Positions 35,070 through 44,260 of a stretch of 64,000 nt of DNA are shown here, piece after piece. The DNA comes from Marinomonas pollencensis (GTDB lineage Bacteria; Pseudomonadota; Gammaproteobacteria; Pseudomonadales; Marinomonadaceae): positions 208,510 through 272,509 of the forward strand of contig NZ_QUNG01000001.1 of the NCBI RefSeq assembly GCF_003387375.1, given 5' to 3'. Numbering within the stretch: the first letter of the stretch is position 1; each line of letters opens with the position of its first letter. The notes beneath the pieces are model-generated. The model made no database searches. It saw only the letters and a program-made list of their open reading frames with translations, and was not told the DNA's origin. The translations under genes were made by a program, and so were the position numbers.

Positions 35070-36164
35070 CTAGCGGCCGGTCTTAATGTTTGACCAAGTT
35101 CGAGTTAAGGAACGGTCGAATTTAGGCGTGTGTGCCACTTGAATAAAGAGTTTATCTTTCACCGCTTGCACTGGATAAACCCCTTTGTTTTCAGAAATCT
35201 CTGTGTCCAACATAGGCGTCGCGGCTGTATTAGGAACGGCGTAAAACACATAATTAGACAAAGACGCTGCGACATCACCACGCAAAATATAATTGATGTA
35301 TTTCAGCGCGGCTTGAGGGTGAGGAGCATCTGCTGGAATGGCCATTAAATCAAACCACAGTAAGGTTCCTTCGCGCGGAATTGAGAAACCAATATTGACC
35401 CCTTGTCCCGCCTCTAAGGCACGATCTTTGGCTTGTAAAAGGTCGCCGTTATAGCCTAGAGCAACACAAATATCGCCGTTCGCCAAATCGGAAATGTATT
35501 GGCTAGAATGGAAGTATTTATAATATGGACGTGCTTCTGACAGCACTTTAGCGCTGGCTTTAAGGTCACTCAAACTTTCTGAATTTGGGTCTTCGCCAAT
35601 GTAGTTATTTACTATCGACATGACTTCCGCTGGGGAATCCAACACAGCAATACCACAATCTTGCAACTTGGCCGCTACTTCAGGCTTAAGCAACACATCC
35701 AACGAATCAAGCTGAAAATCGTCCCCTAAGCGCTCTTTTACCATATCTATGTTGTAACCAATGCCCACTGTTCCCCAGGCATAGGGCACGTTATGCAGGT
35801 TCCCTTCATCGTGTTGAGCCACCTTACTCGCTAATTGCTGATCGATGTTTTTGTAGTTAGATAACAGACTTTTATCAATCGTTTGATAAGCCCCTGCTTT
35901 CACTTGTCGCTCGAAAAAAGAGTTTGACGGAAACACCAAATCATAACCTGACGAGCCCGCCATTAGCTTGGCTTCCAAGGCTTCATTACTATCATACACA
36001 TCATAATTCACCTTGATCCCCGTCTCTTTTTCAAAGTTTGCGACGGCATCTGGCGTGATGTAATCAGACCAATTGTAAATATTCAGTACTTTGTCTTCTG
36101 CCAGCGCACTGGACGAAATAAACGCGGCACAAACCGCCGATATGCAAGCATGACTCATTTTCAT
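35070..36164 (-). CDS. potF: Polyamine ABC transporter substrate-binding protein PotF
   Basis: A 364-residue periplasmic protein. Signal peptide about residues 1-22, then VLNIYNWSDYITPDAVANFEKETGIKV, the polyamine-binding family start. Later blocks are VFPSNSFFERQVKAGAYQ, NVPYAWGTVGIGYN and ICVALGYNGDLLQA, which match PotF. ATG 36164 (AAGGGGAA upstream) is preferred over 36233. It lies 140 bp downstream of the glutamine-synthetase-like gene. Confidence 0.93.
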   Translation of the reverse strand: MKMSHACISAVCAAFISSSALAEDKVLNIYNWSDYITPDAVANFEKETGIKVNYDVYDSNEALEAKLMAGSSGYDLVFPSNSFFERQVKAGAYQTIDKSLLSNYKNIDQQLASKVAQHDEGNLHNVPYAWGTVGIGYNIDMVKERLGDDFQLDSLDVLLKPEVAAKLQDCGIAVLDSPAEVMSIVNNYIGEDPNSESLSDLKASAKVLSEARPYYKYFHSSQYISDLANGDICVALGYNGDLLQAKDRALEAGQGVNIGFSIPREGTLLWFDLMAIPADAPHPQAALKYINYILRGDVAASLSNYVFYAVPNTAATPMLDTEISENKGVYPVQAVKDKLFIQVAHTPKFDRSLTRTWSNIKTGR

Positions 36165-36304
36165 TTTTTGTTCCCCTTGGATCATAAACTTAGCTTGGTA
36201 AATGACATTCTTTTGTGTTTTTAATGCCCTCATTGGAGCACCTTTATTTTGTTTTGGTTGTGCTTAGCAATGCCGTGATCAACCCTATTTTGGGCCTGGT
36301 TGCA

Positions 36305-37639
36305 CTACAAATAGGCCTCGTATTCCACATCTGAAATTCGCCCATAAATTCTTTCTTGCTCTTGCTGTTTTACCGCGCTGAACACTTTCACAAAAGCCTC
36401 ACCTAGGTAATCGTGCATAAAGCGACTTGCTGTAAATACTTCAGTCGCCGCTTCCCAGCGGTTTGGTAACACAGGAAAATCGCCACTTACAGAGTACGCA
36501 TCCCCTTCGATTGCTGCTGGTGGCTCAAGTCGACGTTCAATACCATCTAATGCGCCACCCAACACTGCCGCCAACACCAAATATGGGTTAGCGTCTGCAC
36601 CTGCTACACGGTGCTCAATACGACGCGCCACCGGTAAACTTTCAGGTATACGCACCGCAACCGTTCGGTTCTCATAACCCCAACTGGCAAAAGTCGGTGC
36701 ATGAGCGCCATTTTGAAAACGTCGATAAGAATTAAGATGTGGCGCCAACACCAACATACTGTCCGCCATGTTCGTCAATAAGCCAGCCACCGCATGCTTT
36801 AACAGAGCCGTTCCCTCTTCTCCTCCATTATCAAAAACATTGACGCCGTCTTTGTCGAGTAAGCTGAAATGAACGTGAAAACCATTGCCGCTTTTTTGCG
36901 CGTATGGCTTCGCCATAAAGGTCGCTCCATATTCATAATTACGTGCGACACCTTTTACCAAGCGTTTAAACATATTCGCGTGGTCAGCAGCCAGCATAGC
37001 GTCATCAACATGCTTCATATTGATTTCAAATTGGCCTGGCCCCAATTCTGAAATAATGGTGTCTGCTGGTATGCCTTGCACTTCGCAAGCGCTACGAACA
37101 TCGGCAAAGAAGTTAGACAAGCCATCCATTTCTTCAATGGAGTAGCAATCGGTATCCGTTAATCGGCGGCCATTACCTTCTGTCATTAACGGTTCTTCTG
37201 GGCGTTGTTTCGCTTCTGAGTCACCGTCCAGTAAGTAAAACTCCAGTTCAGTTGCTACCACAGGCGTATACCCTAGCGCTTTAAAGCGAGCAACGATATT
37301 GGCTAAAATTTGCCGTGGATCAGGAAAGAAAGGCGAGCCATCAGGGTTGTACATCATGGCAAGGATTTGATCTCGCGGCGATTCAGACCAAGGAACAGGA
37401 ATTGGTGTTGGATGAACAGGCAAGCAAATTCCATCACTGTCGCCCGTTTCAAATACCAAACCGTTCTCCAAAACATCATCGCCCCAATTATCAAAACCGA
37501 TAACAGATTGAGGAAGCTTCACCCCGTCTTTTAATACCCCTTTTAAACCAGACGCTGGAATGCGCTTGCCTCGTAAGTTGCCATTTAAATCCGTGATAAA
37601 AAGATCAAATTCTTTATTACTTATTCCATGCTCCGGCAT
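36305..37639 (-). CDS. puuA: Gamma-glutamylpolyamine synthetase-like glutamine synthetase
   Basis: A 444-residue class III glutamine synthetase-type ligase. Typical catalytic blocks are present: the glutamate-rich VVATELEFYLL, ELGPGQFEINMKH and the NGFHVHFSLLD region, plus RIEHRVAGADANPY at the active-site loop. The N terminus ISNKEFDLFITDLNGNLRGKRIP matches PuuA/GlnA3-like enzymes that glutamylate putrescine, spermidine or monoamines with ATP. Being first in an operon with potFGHI supports a polyamine substrate. The gene is divergent from a GntR regulator with palindromes between them. Which amine is used is not decidable. Confidence 0.85.
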   Translation of the reverse strand: MPEHGISNKEFDLFITDLNGNLRGKRIPASGLKGVLKDGVKLPQSVIGFDNWGDDVLENGLVFETGDSDGICLPVHPTPIPVPWSESPRDQILAMMYNPDGSPFFPDPRQILANIVARFKALGYTPVVATELEFYLLDGDSEAKQRPEEPLMTEGNGRRLTDTDCYSIEEMDGLSNFFADVRSACEVQGIPADTIISELGPGQFEINMKHVDDAMLAADHANMFKRLVKGVARNYEYGATFMAKPYAQKSGNGFHVHFSLLDKDGVNVFDNGGEEGTALLKHAVAGLLTNMADSMLVLAPHLNSYRRFQNGAHAPTFASWGYENRTVAVRIPESLPVARRIEHRVAGADANPYLVLAAVLGGALDGIERRLEPPAAIEGDAYSVSGDFPVLPNRWEAATEVFTASRFMHDYLGEAFVKVFSAVKQQEQERIYGRISDVEYEAYL

Positions 37640-37754
37640 AACCAGTACTCTCGTGATAATTTATGTTTTTCGTCATCTTCTTAGTGCTAGGCATTTTTAT
37701 GGACAGTGAAAAATTTTGTTTAATTTTCGATATTCTTTGATTTTTCTTTAGCGC

Positions 37755-37796
37755 CGTATTATCAATACGATCTAGTCCATATTGTGATCAAACAAT
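37755..37796. promoter_or_regulatory. Palindromes between puuA-like and GntR genes
   Basis: CGTATTATCAATACG (37755-37769) has perfect 6-bp arms around ATC. ATTGTGATCAAACAAT (37781-37796) is an imperfect palindrome sharing TTGTGATCA with a perfect one at 38714-38729. These may be operators for the GntR-family regulator. Confidence 0.45.
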
Positions 37797-37861
37797 GACT
37801 TCTGTTTTTTTGCAAGAGAAAGACGCTTTCACTCTATAATATTTTGTAAAAGGGCTTTTAA

Positions 37862-38572
37862 TTGAACAATCCTTCACCTTTAAACATTACCTTAACCGAC
37901 AGAAAGGACGGTGTAACTATCACCGAGTGGGTATATGTAAACCTGCGAAATGCGGTAATGAGTGGACAAATTCTGCCAGGGAGAAGCCTTACAATCCGCG
38001 AACTGGCCAGTGCGCTTAACGTTAGCCCGATGCCAATTAGAGAAGCGTTAAAAAAACTTGGCACGGAACGCGCATTAGAAGTGAGAGAAAATCGGCGTAT
38101 TTTGGTGCCGAAAATGACCGCTATGAAATTCAATGAATTGTGTGACACCCGTATCGCGCTTGAGTCTCATGCCGCTGCACGGGCACTGCCGTATATTGAC
38201 TCTCAGCGCTTAGAAGAACTGGAGAGACTGGACTTAGAAATAGACAAAGCACATGATATTAACGATGTAGAAGCAGGTATTCAGCGTAACCAAGCCTTTC
38301 ACCGACAACTCTATTGTGCCAACCCGCATCAAGTAAGCTTGCCTCTGATTGAAAGCTTATGGTTGCAGCTCGGTCCCTTTTTACGCCTTGCCAATAGCCA
38401 ATTGGAGGAACATTACCTTATTGATCGGCACCAAGAAGCACTGCAAGCGATTCGTAATAAGGACACATTAGCCTTGCAACTTGCCATTGCGGCAGACATT
38501 CGAGAAGGCATCGCGTTTGCTGGCACCCCTGAATTACTGCACCAATTTATAGCAACTGCGTCACTGTCTTAA
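37862..38572 (+). CDS. GntR family regulator, FadR/FCD subfamily
   Basis: A 236-residue regulator with an N-terminal winged helix (LRNAVMSGQILPGRSLTIRELASALNVSPMPIREALKKL) and a C-terminal FCD helical domain from about 90 (ELCDTRIALESHAA and later H-x3-H-like positions). The start codon is TTG at 37862 with AAGGGC eight bases before. The location divergent from the puuA-like operon suggests it controls polyamine genes, and two palindromes of the kind expected as FCD operators lie in the gap. Ligand unknown. Confidence 0.88.
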   Translation: MNNPSPLNITLTDRKDGVTITEWVYVNLRNAVMSGQILPGRSLTIRELASALNVSPMPIREALKKLGTERALEVRENRRILVPKMTAMKFNELCDTRIALESHAAARALPYIDSQRLEELERLDLEIDKAHDINDVEAGIQRNQAFHRQLYCANPHQVSLPLIESLWLQLGPFLRLANSQLEEHYLIDRHQEALQAIRNKDTLALQLAIAADIREGIAFAGTPELLHQFIATASLS

Positions 38573-38713
38573 AGAAAAGGGTGCAAGTCGAATAAAAACT
38601 CACCTTCAGCTGGATGGTTTTATCAAGAAACTAGGCTTCCAAGCGTTACATGAAGAGCTCGTTTCTAACATTAGATAATCAGTGCGCTCTTTAAAACAAG
38701 ATGATAAATTGTT

Positions 38714-38729
38714 TTTTGTGATCACAAAA
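38714..38729. promoter_or_regulatory. Perfect 16-bp palindrome upstream of the LuxR-type gene
   Basis: TTTTGTGATCACAAAA lies 49 bp before the LuxR-type start. The core TTGTGATCA is shared with the site near the GntR gene, suggesting one regulator for both promoters. It is not a CRP site, which would need six bases between TGTGA and TCACA. Confidence 0.5.
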
Positions 38730-38778
38730 TAATAGATTTCAATCAAGAATCAGCACTCAAAAAAAGGAACATGGGATA

Positions 38779-39594
38779 ATGGCAAACCGAGCAAATACCG
38801 AGTTTATTTCTCCAGAAACTTTTAAAGAACTCGCTATTTTGGTTCAACATTTACGGGTTCCTAGTTTCCCCTCTGTACTCGAAAACTTTTTAAGCGGGCT
38901 CTGCCATTTCGACACCATTATTATGGTGACCTATAAGAAATCTTTTAAACCCATCATCATTCATCCAAAATCTCGTTCAGAACACAGCCCCACTCTTAAT
39001 ATGTACATTAACCAAGCGTACATACTCGACCCCTTGTTTAATAGCATTCAACAAGGTACCACTCCCAATGTCAGCCGCTTAGCCGATATGGCACCTGACT
39101 CCTTTGAAGAAACAGAGTATTACCAAACCTGTTATCGCAATTTCGACCTAGTGGATGAAATAAATTTAACCGTAATACTGGACGAGAGCACCACTTGCGC
39201 CATTTCCCTAGGCCGAAAACGCATCATGGGGCCGATAAAACGTGGGGAAATGCTCAAACTAAAAGCAGTTTTTCCGTTACTAGAAGCTCTCATAAAACAG
39301 TTTTGGTTAGCTCAGTCTCGTGACTACTTAGAATACGTGCCTTCCCATGGCCCGATTAAATACGCACTTAAAACCTTTGCTTGCGGAGTATTAACCCAAC
39401 GTGAGCAAGAAATTCTGGCTCTCATCTTACGCGGGCACTCTTCTAAAGCCATTGCCGACCTCCTAGGAATCAGCGCAGGCACAGTCAAAGTGCACAGAAA
39501 AAATATCCACGCACGCCTCGACACTTCGACACAATCTGAAATATTTACTTTATTTTTAAACCATTTAGATGAGATGGACAGAGACCGTAGCTAA
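38779..39594 (+). CDS. LuxR family transcriptional regulator
   Basis: A 271-residue regulator. The N-terminal 190 residues form an alpha/beta sensor-like domain without an identifiable ligand pocket. The C-terminal helix-turn-helix covers about 205-265 (LTQREQEILALILRGHSSKAIADLLGISAGTVKVHRKNI). Acyl-homoserine-lactone receptors have a similar plan, but the diagnostic residues of the LuxR autoinducer domain are not evident. It follows the GntR gene at 206 bp and is convergent with the di-haem peroxidase gene. Its targets may be polyamine or neighbouring genes. Confidence 0.85.
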   Translation: MANRANTEFISPETFKELAILVQHLRVPSFPSVLENFLSGLCHFDTIIMVTYKKSFKPIIIHPKSRSEHSPTLNMYINQAYILDPLFNSIQQGTTPNVSRLADMAPDSFEETEYYQTCYRNFDLVDEINLTVILDESTTCAISLGRKRIMGPIKRGEMLKLKAVFPLLEALIKQFWLAQSRDYLEYVPSHGPIKYALKTFACGVLTQREQEILALILRGHSSKAIADLLGISAGTVKVHRKNIHARLDTSTQSEIFTLFLNHLDEMDRDRS

Positions 39595-39684
39595 GCGCCC
39601 ATGGGCAAGAAGACAAGGCTAAGAATGACCAGGCTTGCAAGCTAAATATTGCTGCAAGCCCAGTGTGAACACAGACAGAATAGG

Positions 39685-40857
39685 TTATTTTTTCAAGGCA
39701 GGTTGTTGCGGCGCCTCTAACAAAGGCTCATAACGCTTATCCGTTAAGGTTTTCATAAAAGCGACTAAGGCATCTATTTTACGCTCTGATAAAGCATGCG
39801 CCTTTAGCTCTTCTTTATCGACCGTAGCAGGCACTTCAGGCTCTGCCCATGGTTTGCCTGTTTCAGGGTTAAGCGAGTGCTTGGGGTTGTTGTAGTGGTC
39901 ATAGAACGCCACTACGGTACGCAGATCCTTAAACACGCCATTGTGCATATAAGGCGCTGTGACCGCGACATTGCGCAAGGACGGCGTTTTAAATTTACCA
40001 TCGTATTTAGGGTCCGTAACCGCCGGATTTTCGAGTAATCCATGATCCACAAAATCGCTACCCAAATGCCCTAGTTTCAATAGATTAGGGTTTGCTGGCA
40101 CCCCAATATTACGGTACTGATGATTGGTAAAAGGCTCTTTTTCACTGTCTTCTGTTTTTAACATATGGCAGCTATTGCAATTGACATTGTTGTTAGAAAA
40201 AAACAGAGTTCGCCCCAAATCTTCCAATACTGTCAGCTGATATTCGCCCTTTAGAAAACGGTCGTATTTGCTGTCATAACTGCTAAAGGCCGCGGTTTCT
40301 TCAAACGCTTGCAAGGCCTTGCCAAAGGCAGCGTAAGCGGGTGCTACCTGCCCTTTCTTCAAAGCTTTTGAGGCAAAAATATTCGAGCCATAAAGACGTT
40401 CAAATGTTGCCTTATAAAGTGGGTTTTGCTGCAGTTTTTCCACCACTTGCTGATCGCTCGACAACCCCATTTCCACTGGGTTTAATGGTGGCCCTAATGC
40501 TTGATCTGCCAATGTGTTAGCACGGCCATCCCAAAACTGACCACCCACGTATTCTTCTAACGCCTCATCAAAATGAAAGTCCGGAGAGGTGTTGGCATAC
40601 GCCGCCATTGGGGTATTACGCGACCCTAAGGCGTGACCATCATCGCCCAGAGAAACAAAGCCTTTACCTCGATTTAGCCGGTGATCAGTAAAGCCTTGAT
40701 CAGGGACATGGCAGGTGGCACAAGACATGGTGCCATTGACAGAAAAAGCGGGATCAAAAAACAGCACCTGACCTAATTGCACCTCGCTAAGACCTTCCGC
40801 CTTAACCCCGCTGCTGATCAAGAATGCAGCACAAAATAAAGTAACAAGCTTCGTCAT
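39685..40857 (-). CDS. Di-haem cytochrome-c peroxidase family protein
   Basis: A 390-residue periplasmic protein of the CcpA/MauG family. Signal peptide about residues 1-20 (MTKLVTLFCAAFLISSGVKA). Two haem-binding motifs are seen: CATCH near residue 45 and CNSCH near 225, with the downstream APYMHNGVF block of the family. ATG 40857 overlaps the stop of the sterol desaturase-like gene (ATGA). Last gene of the iron operon. It may act on peroxide or iron/reductant in uptake, replacing the DyP peroxidase EfeB of EfeUOB; that role is inference. Confidence 0.9.
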   Translation of the reverse strand: MTKLVTLFCAAFLISSGVKAEGLSEVQLGQVLFFDPAFSVNGTMSCATCHVPDQGFTDHRLNRGKGFVSLGDDGHALGSRNTPMAAYANTSPDFHFDEALEEYVGGQFWDGRANTLADQALGPPLNPVEMGLSSDQQVVEKLQQNPLYKATFERLYGSNIFASKALKKGQVAPAYAAFGKALQAFEETAAFSSYDSKYDRFLKGEYQLTVLEDLGRTLFFSNNNVNCNSCHMLKTEDSEKEPFTNHQYRNIGVPANPNLLKLGHLGSDFVDHGLLENPAVTDPKYDGKFKTPSLRNVAVTAPYMHNGVFKDLRTVVAFYDHYNNPKHSLNPETGKPWAEPEVPATVDKEELKAHALSERKIDALVAFMKTLTDKRYEPLLEAPQQPALKK

Positions 40858-41768
40858 TTCCAAGTCCGTCGAATACTGGTGTAAATACTATAAAAAGGCT
40901 GCATTAGCAGCTTCCAAACGCTATCAAAATACGTCCTTTTGTCGGCTCCCAGACCAAAGTTACGCTCGCTTGGCGCATTCTTTGATAAGGCCAAAGTGCC
41001 AAACAGTCCATCCCATAACGCTAAGGCGCTGCCAAAATTGTGGCGCATATGAGACTGCTGATGGTGAGTCTGATGCTGAGCAGGTGAAATCAACAGCCGC
41101 TCTAGCCAAGACCAATATGCCAAACGAATGTGGCTGTGACGCAAGTTACCAGTAAAGGCAAACAAGACCACAATAAACACATTTCCACCTAATACTGTGT
41201 ACAAATTTACCCGCGCACCAAAGCAAAAAATAAACACCCCAGTAATGGCCCCCGCCACCAAGGCATGGCGCAACGCGAACAGCATATTTTCCAATGGGTG
41301 CAAGCGGTAAAAAGTCAGAGGGTTGAGCGCTTCTGCACTGTGATGGACCTGATGGATCTTCCATAACCAAGCATTGCTATGCATCCAACGATGCAAGGCA
41401 TAGCGGCTTAAGTCTTCTAGCACAAACAAACTCAAGGTATACAAAAGAATAATGTCACGATAATGCCAAGGCAGAAACAAAGGATCTGCCCAAGCATTTA
41501 GACCTTCTAGAGTCCACAATGCAACCGTTTGACCGGAAAGCAAAATAGGAAAGATTAATGCTACTTTGATCAACCAGTTGACCAAAAAATAACGATAATC
41601 CAATCGTGCGTCGCGACTCCACCAATAGCCCTTGAGGCGTGCTAGCGTGACGCTGTTACCCTGCTTTAGGTACCACACAAGAGCAATCACAGCGCTGACT
41701 AGCAAATACCCCCAGAAAACACGTTCACTGCCACTTAGTAAGGCGTGTAGTGGAGTATCAATCTCCAT
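40854..41768 (-). CDS. Sterol desaturase/fatty acid hydroxylase family protein
   Basis: A 304-residue membrane protein with several hydrophobic segments. The histidine clusters of this di-iron family are present: HRWMHSNAWLWKIHQVHHSAE, and a second group HQTHHQQSHMRHNFG. These should bind two irons. ATG 41768 is chosen; TTG 41777 is an alternative. It overlaps both neighbours, so it belongs to the iron/redox operon. The substrate is a lipid in known members; why it sits with imelysin and haem genes is not clear. Confidence 0.85.
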   Translation of the reverse strand: MEIDTPLHALLSGSERVFWGYLLVSAVIALVWYLKQGNSVTLARLKGYWWSRDARLDYRYFLVNWLIKVALIFPILLSGQTVALWTLEGLNAWADPLFLPWHYRDIILLYTLSLFVLEDLSRYALHRWMHSNAWLWKIHQVHHSAEALNPLTFYRLHPLENMLFALRHALVAGAITGVFIFCFGARVNLYTVLGGNVFIVVLFAFTGNLRHSHIRLAYWSWLERLLISPAQHQTHHQQSHMRHNFGSALALWDGLFGTLALSKNAPSERNFGLGADKRTYFDSVWKLLMQPFYSIYTSIRRTWK

Positions 41769-42744
41769 CTGCGTCAATTAAGCTTGCGGTCACGCCAATA
41801 CGGCCAACAAGTTGACGGTAAAATGCCTTCTGCAAATCCAACAAACCTTGAAACAAAGGAATCATGTCATTGGTATTGTAGTTATGGTCTGCTGGGGCCT
41901 GTTGATACGCGAGCAAAGAGGCATCCAATGCTTGCTGCACTGCGACTAACCCTTCACTGCCTCCTTTAGCGGCAACAATGGTAGCAACATTGGGTTGCTG
42001 ATCATCAGCCAGCAACTGTTGATTAGTAGCTAAAATGGCTCCAATAAAACCCCATGAGGCTTGGCTATAAGGGTATTGTTGATGTTCAGGCTCAGGCTTG
42101 CCTAAGGTTTTCTTTGTTAAACCACTGATCTGGGCAATACGCCAGTCACGGGTTTTATAAATGTTTTCAATTTCTGCATTGACCAACAAAGACAAGGCTT
42201 TATCCTGATCAGCAAGAAAGTCTGCTCGATGCTCTTGGTAGCCATCTCGAATAAGCGTAAGTCTCTTACAGACACTCGCACTGATCACATCCGCCATTTC
42301 GTGGCGACGTTCGCTCCATGGACCGCTGAACATAACGTCATCCAGTGCCCCTAGTGTCTTATAAGAGTTTTTGTACAAGGCTTTAGAAGCACTTGAATCG
42401 CTTTTCATCACCCGCGCTAAACTCTCATGGATGTTTTCCTTACTCATATGGAAGTAATCAACCATCAAGGGGTAATCCATCGCGGCAATGTCATAGGCGC
42501 CTAAAATATAGCTCGCCTGCACTCTTCCCCAACCTTGCGTTAAGCGCATAAAAGCCTGACGACGCAGGTCAGCTGAATCGCTGTCTAGTGCCTCTTGTAA
42601 GTCTGCACAATATTGCACGGCATGATTGGCATTGGCCTGAATTACCTTGTCATAAATCGCGACATATGGATCTTGTTCAGCGGCATGACTTAGTCCTGAT
42701 GCTGTCAAACAAAATACCAATGACAGTTGCGTTAACGCTTTCAT
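41758..42744 (-). CDS. Imelysin family protein (second copy, degenerate motif)
   Basis: A 328-residue exported protein, signal peptide MKALTQLSLVFCLTASGLSHA. Its size and helical character match imelysin/ICMP-like iron-regulated periplasmic proteins. The metal-binding HxxE of the family is not seen: the equivalent region reads KTLGALDDVMFSG, where GFHALEY-like sequence is expected. It overlaps the DUF1111 gene by 4 bp and the sterol desaturase-like gene by about 11 bp. A pair of imelysins flanking a DUF1111 protein is a known arrangement in marine gammaproteobacteria. Confidence 0.8.
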   Translation of the reverse strand: MKALTQLSLVFCLTASGLSHAAEQDPYVAIYDKVIQANANHAVQYCADLQEALDSDSADLRRQAFMRLTQGWGRVQASYILGAYDIAAMDYPLMVDYFHMSKENIHESLARVMKSDSSASKALYKNSYKTLGALDDVMFSGPWSERRHEMADVISASVCKRLTLIRDGYQEHRADFLADQDKALSLLVNAEIENIYKTRDWRIAQISGLTKKTLGKPEPEHQQYPYSQASWGFIGAILATNQQLLADDQQPNVATIVAAKGGSEGLVAVQQALDASLLAYQQAPADHNYNTNDMIPLFQGLLDLQKAFYRQLVGRIGVTASLIDADGD

Positions 42745-44156
42745 AGTTGCTCCAGAAAATGTAACAAGGCCGCGCGTTCGGCGTGGTCCAGTTCTGTAAA
42801 TGTTGTTTTAGCTTGCTCTGCTTCACCACCATGCCAAAGGATCGCTTCTTCTGGTGTTGCCGCCCGTGCATCATGCAAAAAACGCTCTCCTGCACGGACT
42901 CGGCCGCCGATTCCCCATAATGGCGCAGTGCGATATTCCCGCTCACTGGCTAAGAACTCAGGCCGACCATCTTTTAGTGACGCTCCCATATCATGAAGTA
43001 GCAAATCACTATAAGGGTGAAACTTTTGCCCTTTTTGAGTGGTTAATGTCGCCCGGTGACAACCACCACAACCTAGCTCACTAAACAGGGCCTCACCCTG
43101 CTTCGCGGTCGCGTCTAATGCCACGGGTTGCGGCACTTTATGGCCACGAATATAAGCCGCAATGGCCTGCAAACGAAACTCGGGGAGATCCAATTCCCCG
43201 TGGGGAGAAGGCCTTCCTTTGGGGGCAGCTAGGCAATCTAGCTGAGCAGGCTGACACAATTCGTCTGGGTACAAAGGATTCGTCAACCCCAAGTCATGGG
43301 CCGCGGCATTAGCAGATTGGCTGACAATACTAGCCTCAGTGGCCTTCCAATTAAAGCGCCCTAAGATTTTTTCTGCCTGCTCGGGCGAATTTAGCCAATT
43401 AGGGCGACCACTAATACCATCGCCATTGCGGTCAGCAGGGTCTGCCCATTCCAGAATCTCACTGTCTGGTACGTCTTCCAGCAGGCCTAACCCCACCAAT
43501 GCAGGAGGCTGACGCAATGAAATCACAGTTTCGTCAGCAAGTGGCCCGTAGGCCAATTGATCTAAATAGGGGTCAAACCTTGATAGGGTAACGAGTTGCC
43601 CATCTGGGTAAGTAAAGGGAACAGATTCTATACGTAATCGAGTCCGCGCTTCAGGTTTTACTTTGCCATTGCCATTGATGCCTAACTGAACCCCATAAAC
43701 TGGGTCTGGCACACTATCGTGAAACGGAGCATCAATATTGTTAAGCAGCCAGCGTTGTTCGTGTTTACTTGGCTGGGTCAACTTGAATACTAGCGCACGC
43801 AATGGTTGGCCAGCTGCACTTAAGGTAGGTGCGCCGCCGCTGTCTACATGGCAACTGGTGCAGGTATTGGCATTAAAATGAGGACCTAATCCATCTCGCG
43901 CCGTGGTGGCACTGGGAGCTTCAACCCAAGGAATAGAAAAAAAAGATCGCCCAAGGATAAACTGATCGTATTCCGTGTCATTCATAGCAAGCGGCTGAGC
44001 AAAAGGCTTGCTGCTTTTTGAATTAGTAAACAAGGCACTAGAATTCGTCTTAGGCGAATCAAGTGCAGCTTCACTGTAAACCAAACTAGGCCATACCAGA
44101 AACACAAAAACGCCTCGAAAAATCCATTTCGCGACGCTACAACCGTTACTTTTCAT
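42741..44156 (-). CDS. Di-haem oxidoreductase, DUF1111 (DHOR) family
   Basis: A 471-residue periplasmic c-type cytochrome with a hydrophobic signal segment after a short basic start. Motifs: CTSCH near residue 98 and CGGCH near 366, typical of the thiol-oxidoreductase-like DUF1111 family, which is related to MauG-type peroxidases. The block RDGLGPHFNANTCTSCH is characteristic. Encoded between two imelysins. It probably takes part in redox handling of iron; electron donor unknown. A hairpin-rich gap of 104 bp separates it from the upstream imelysin. Confidence 0.88.
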   Translation of the reverse strand: MKSNGCSVAKWIFRGVFVFLVWPSLVYSEAALDSPKTNSSALFTNSKSSKPFAQPLAMNDTEYDQFILGRSFFSIPWVEAPSATTARDGLGPHFNANTCTSCHVDSGGAPTLSAAGQPLRALVFKLTQPSKHEQRWLLNNIDAPFHDSVPDPVYGVQLGINGNGKVKPEARTRLRIESVPFTYPDGQLVTLSRFDPYLDQLAYGPLADETVISLRQPPALVGLGLLEDVPDSEILEWADPADRNGDGISGRPNWLNSPEQAEKILGRFNWKATEASIVSQSANAAAHDLGLTNPLYPDELCQPAQLDCLAAPKGRPSPHGELDLPEFRLQAIAAYIRGHKVPQPVALDATAKQGEALFSELGCGGCHRATLTTQKGQKFHPYSDLLLHDMGASLKDGRPEFLASEREYRTAPLWGIGGRVRAGERFLHDARAATPEEAILWHGGEAEQAKTTFTELDHAERAALLHFLEQL

Positions 44157-44260
44157 AGTTTTCTAATTTAACCGGCCTGCTCTAATTAAAGAAGGAGACA
44201 CACAGACTTATCAAAAAACCATGATAAACCTGTGCTCTCCTATCCATGTTTTCTGCTAGC

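Noticed and set aside
38714-38729. CRP binding site
   Set aside because: TGTGA and TCACA arms abut without the six-base spacer that CRP requires.
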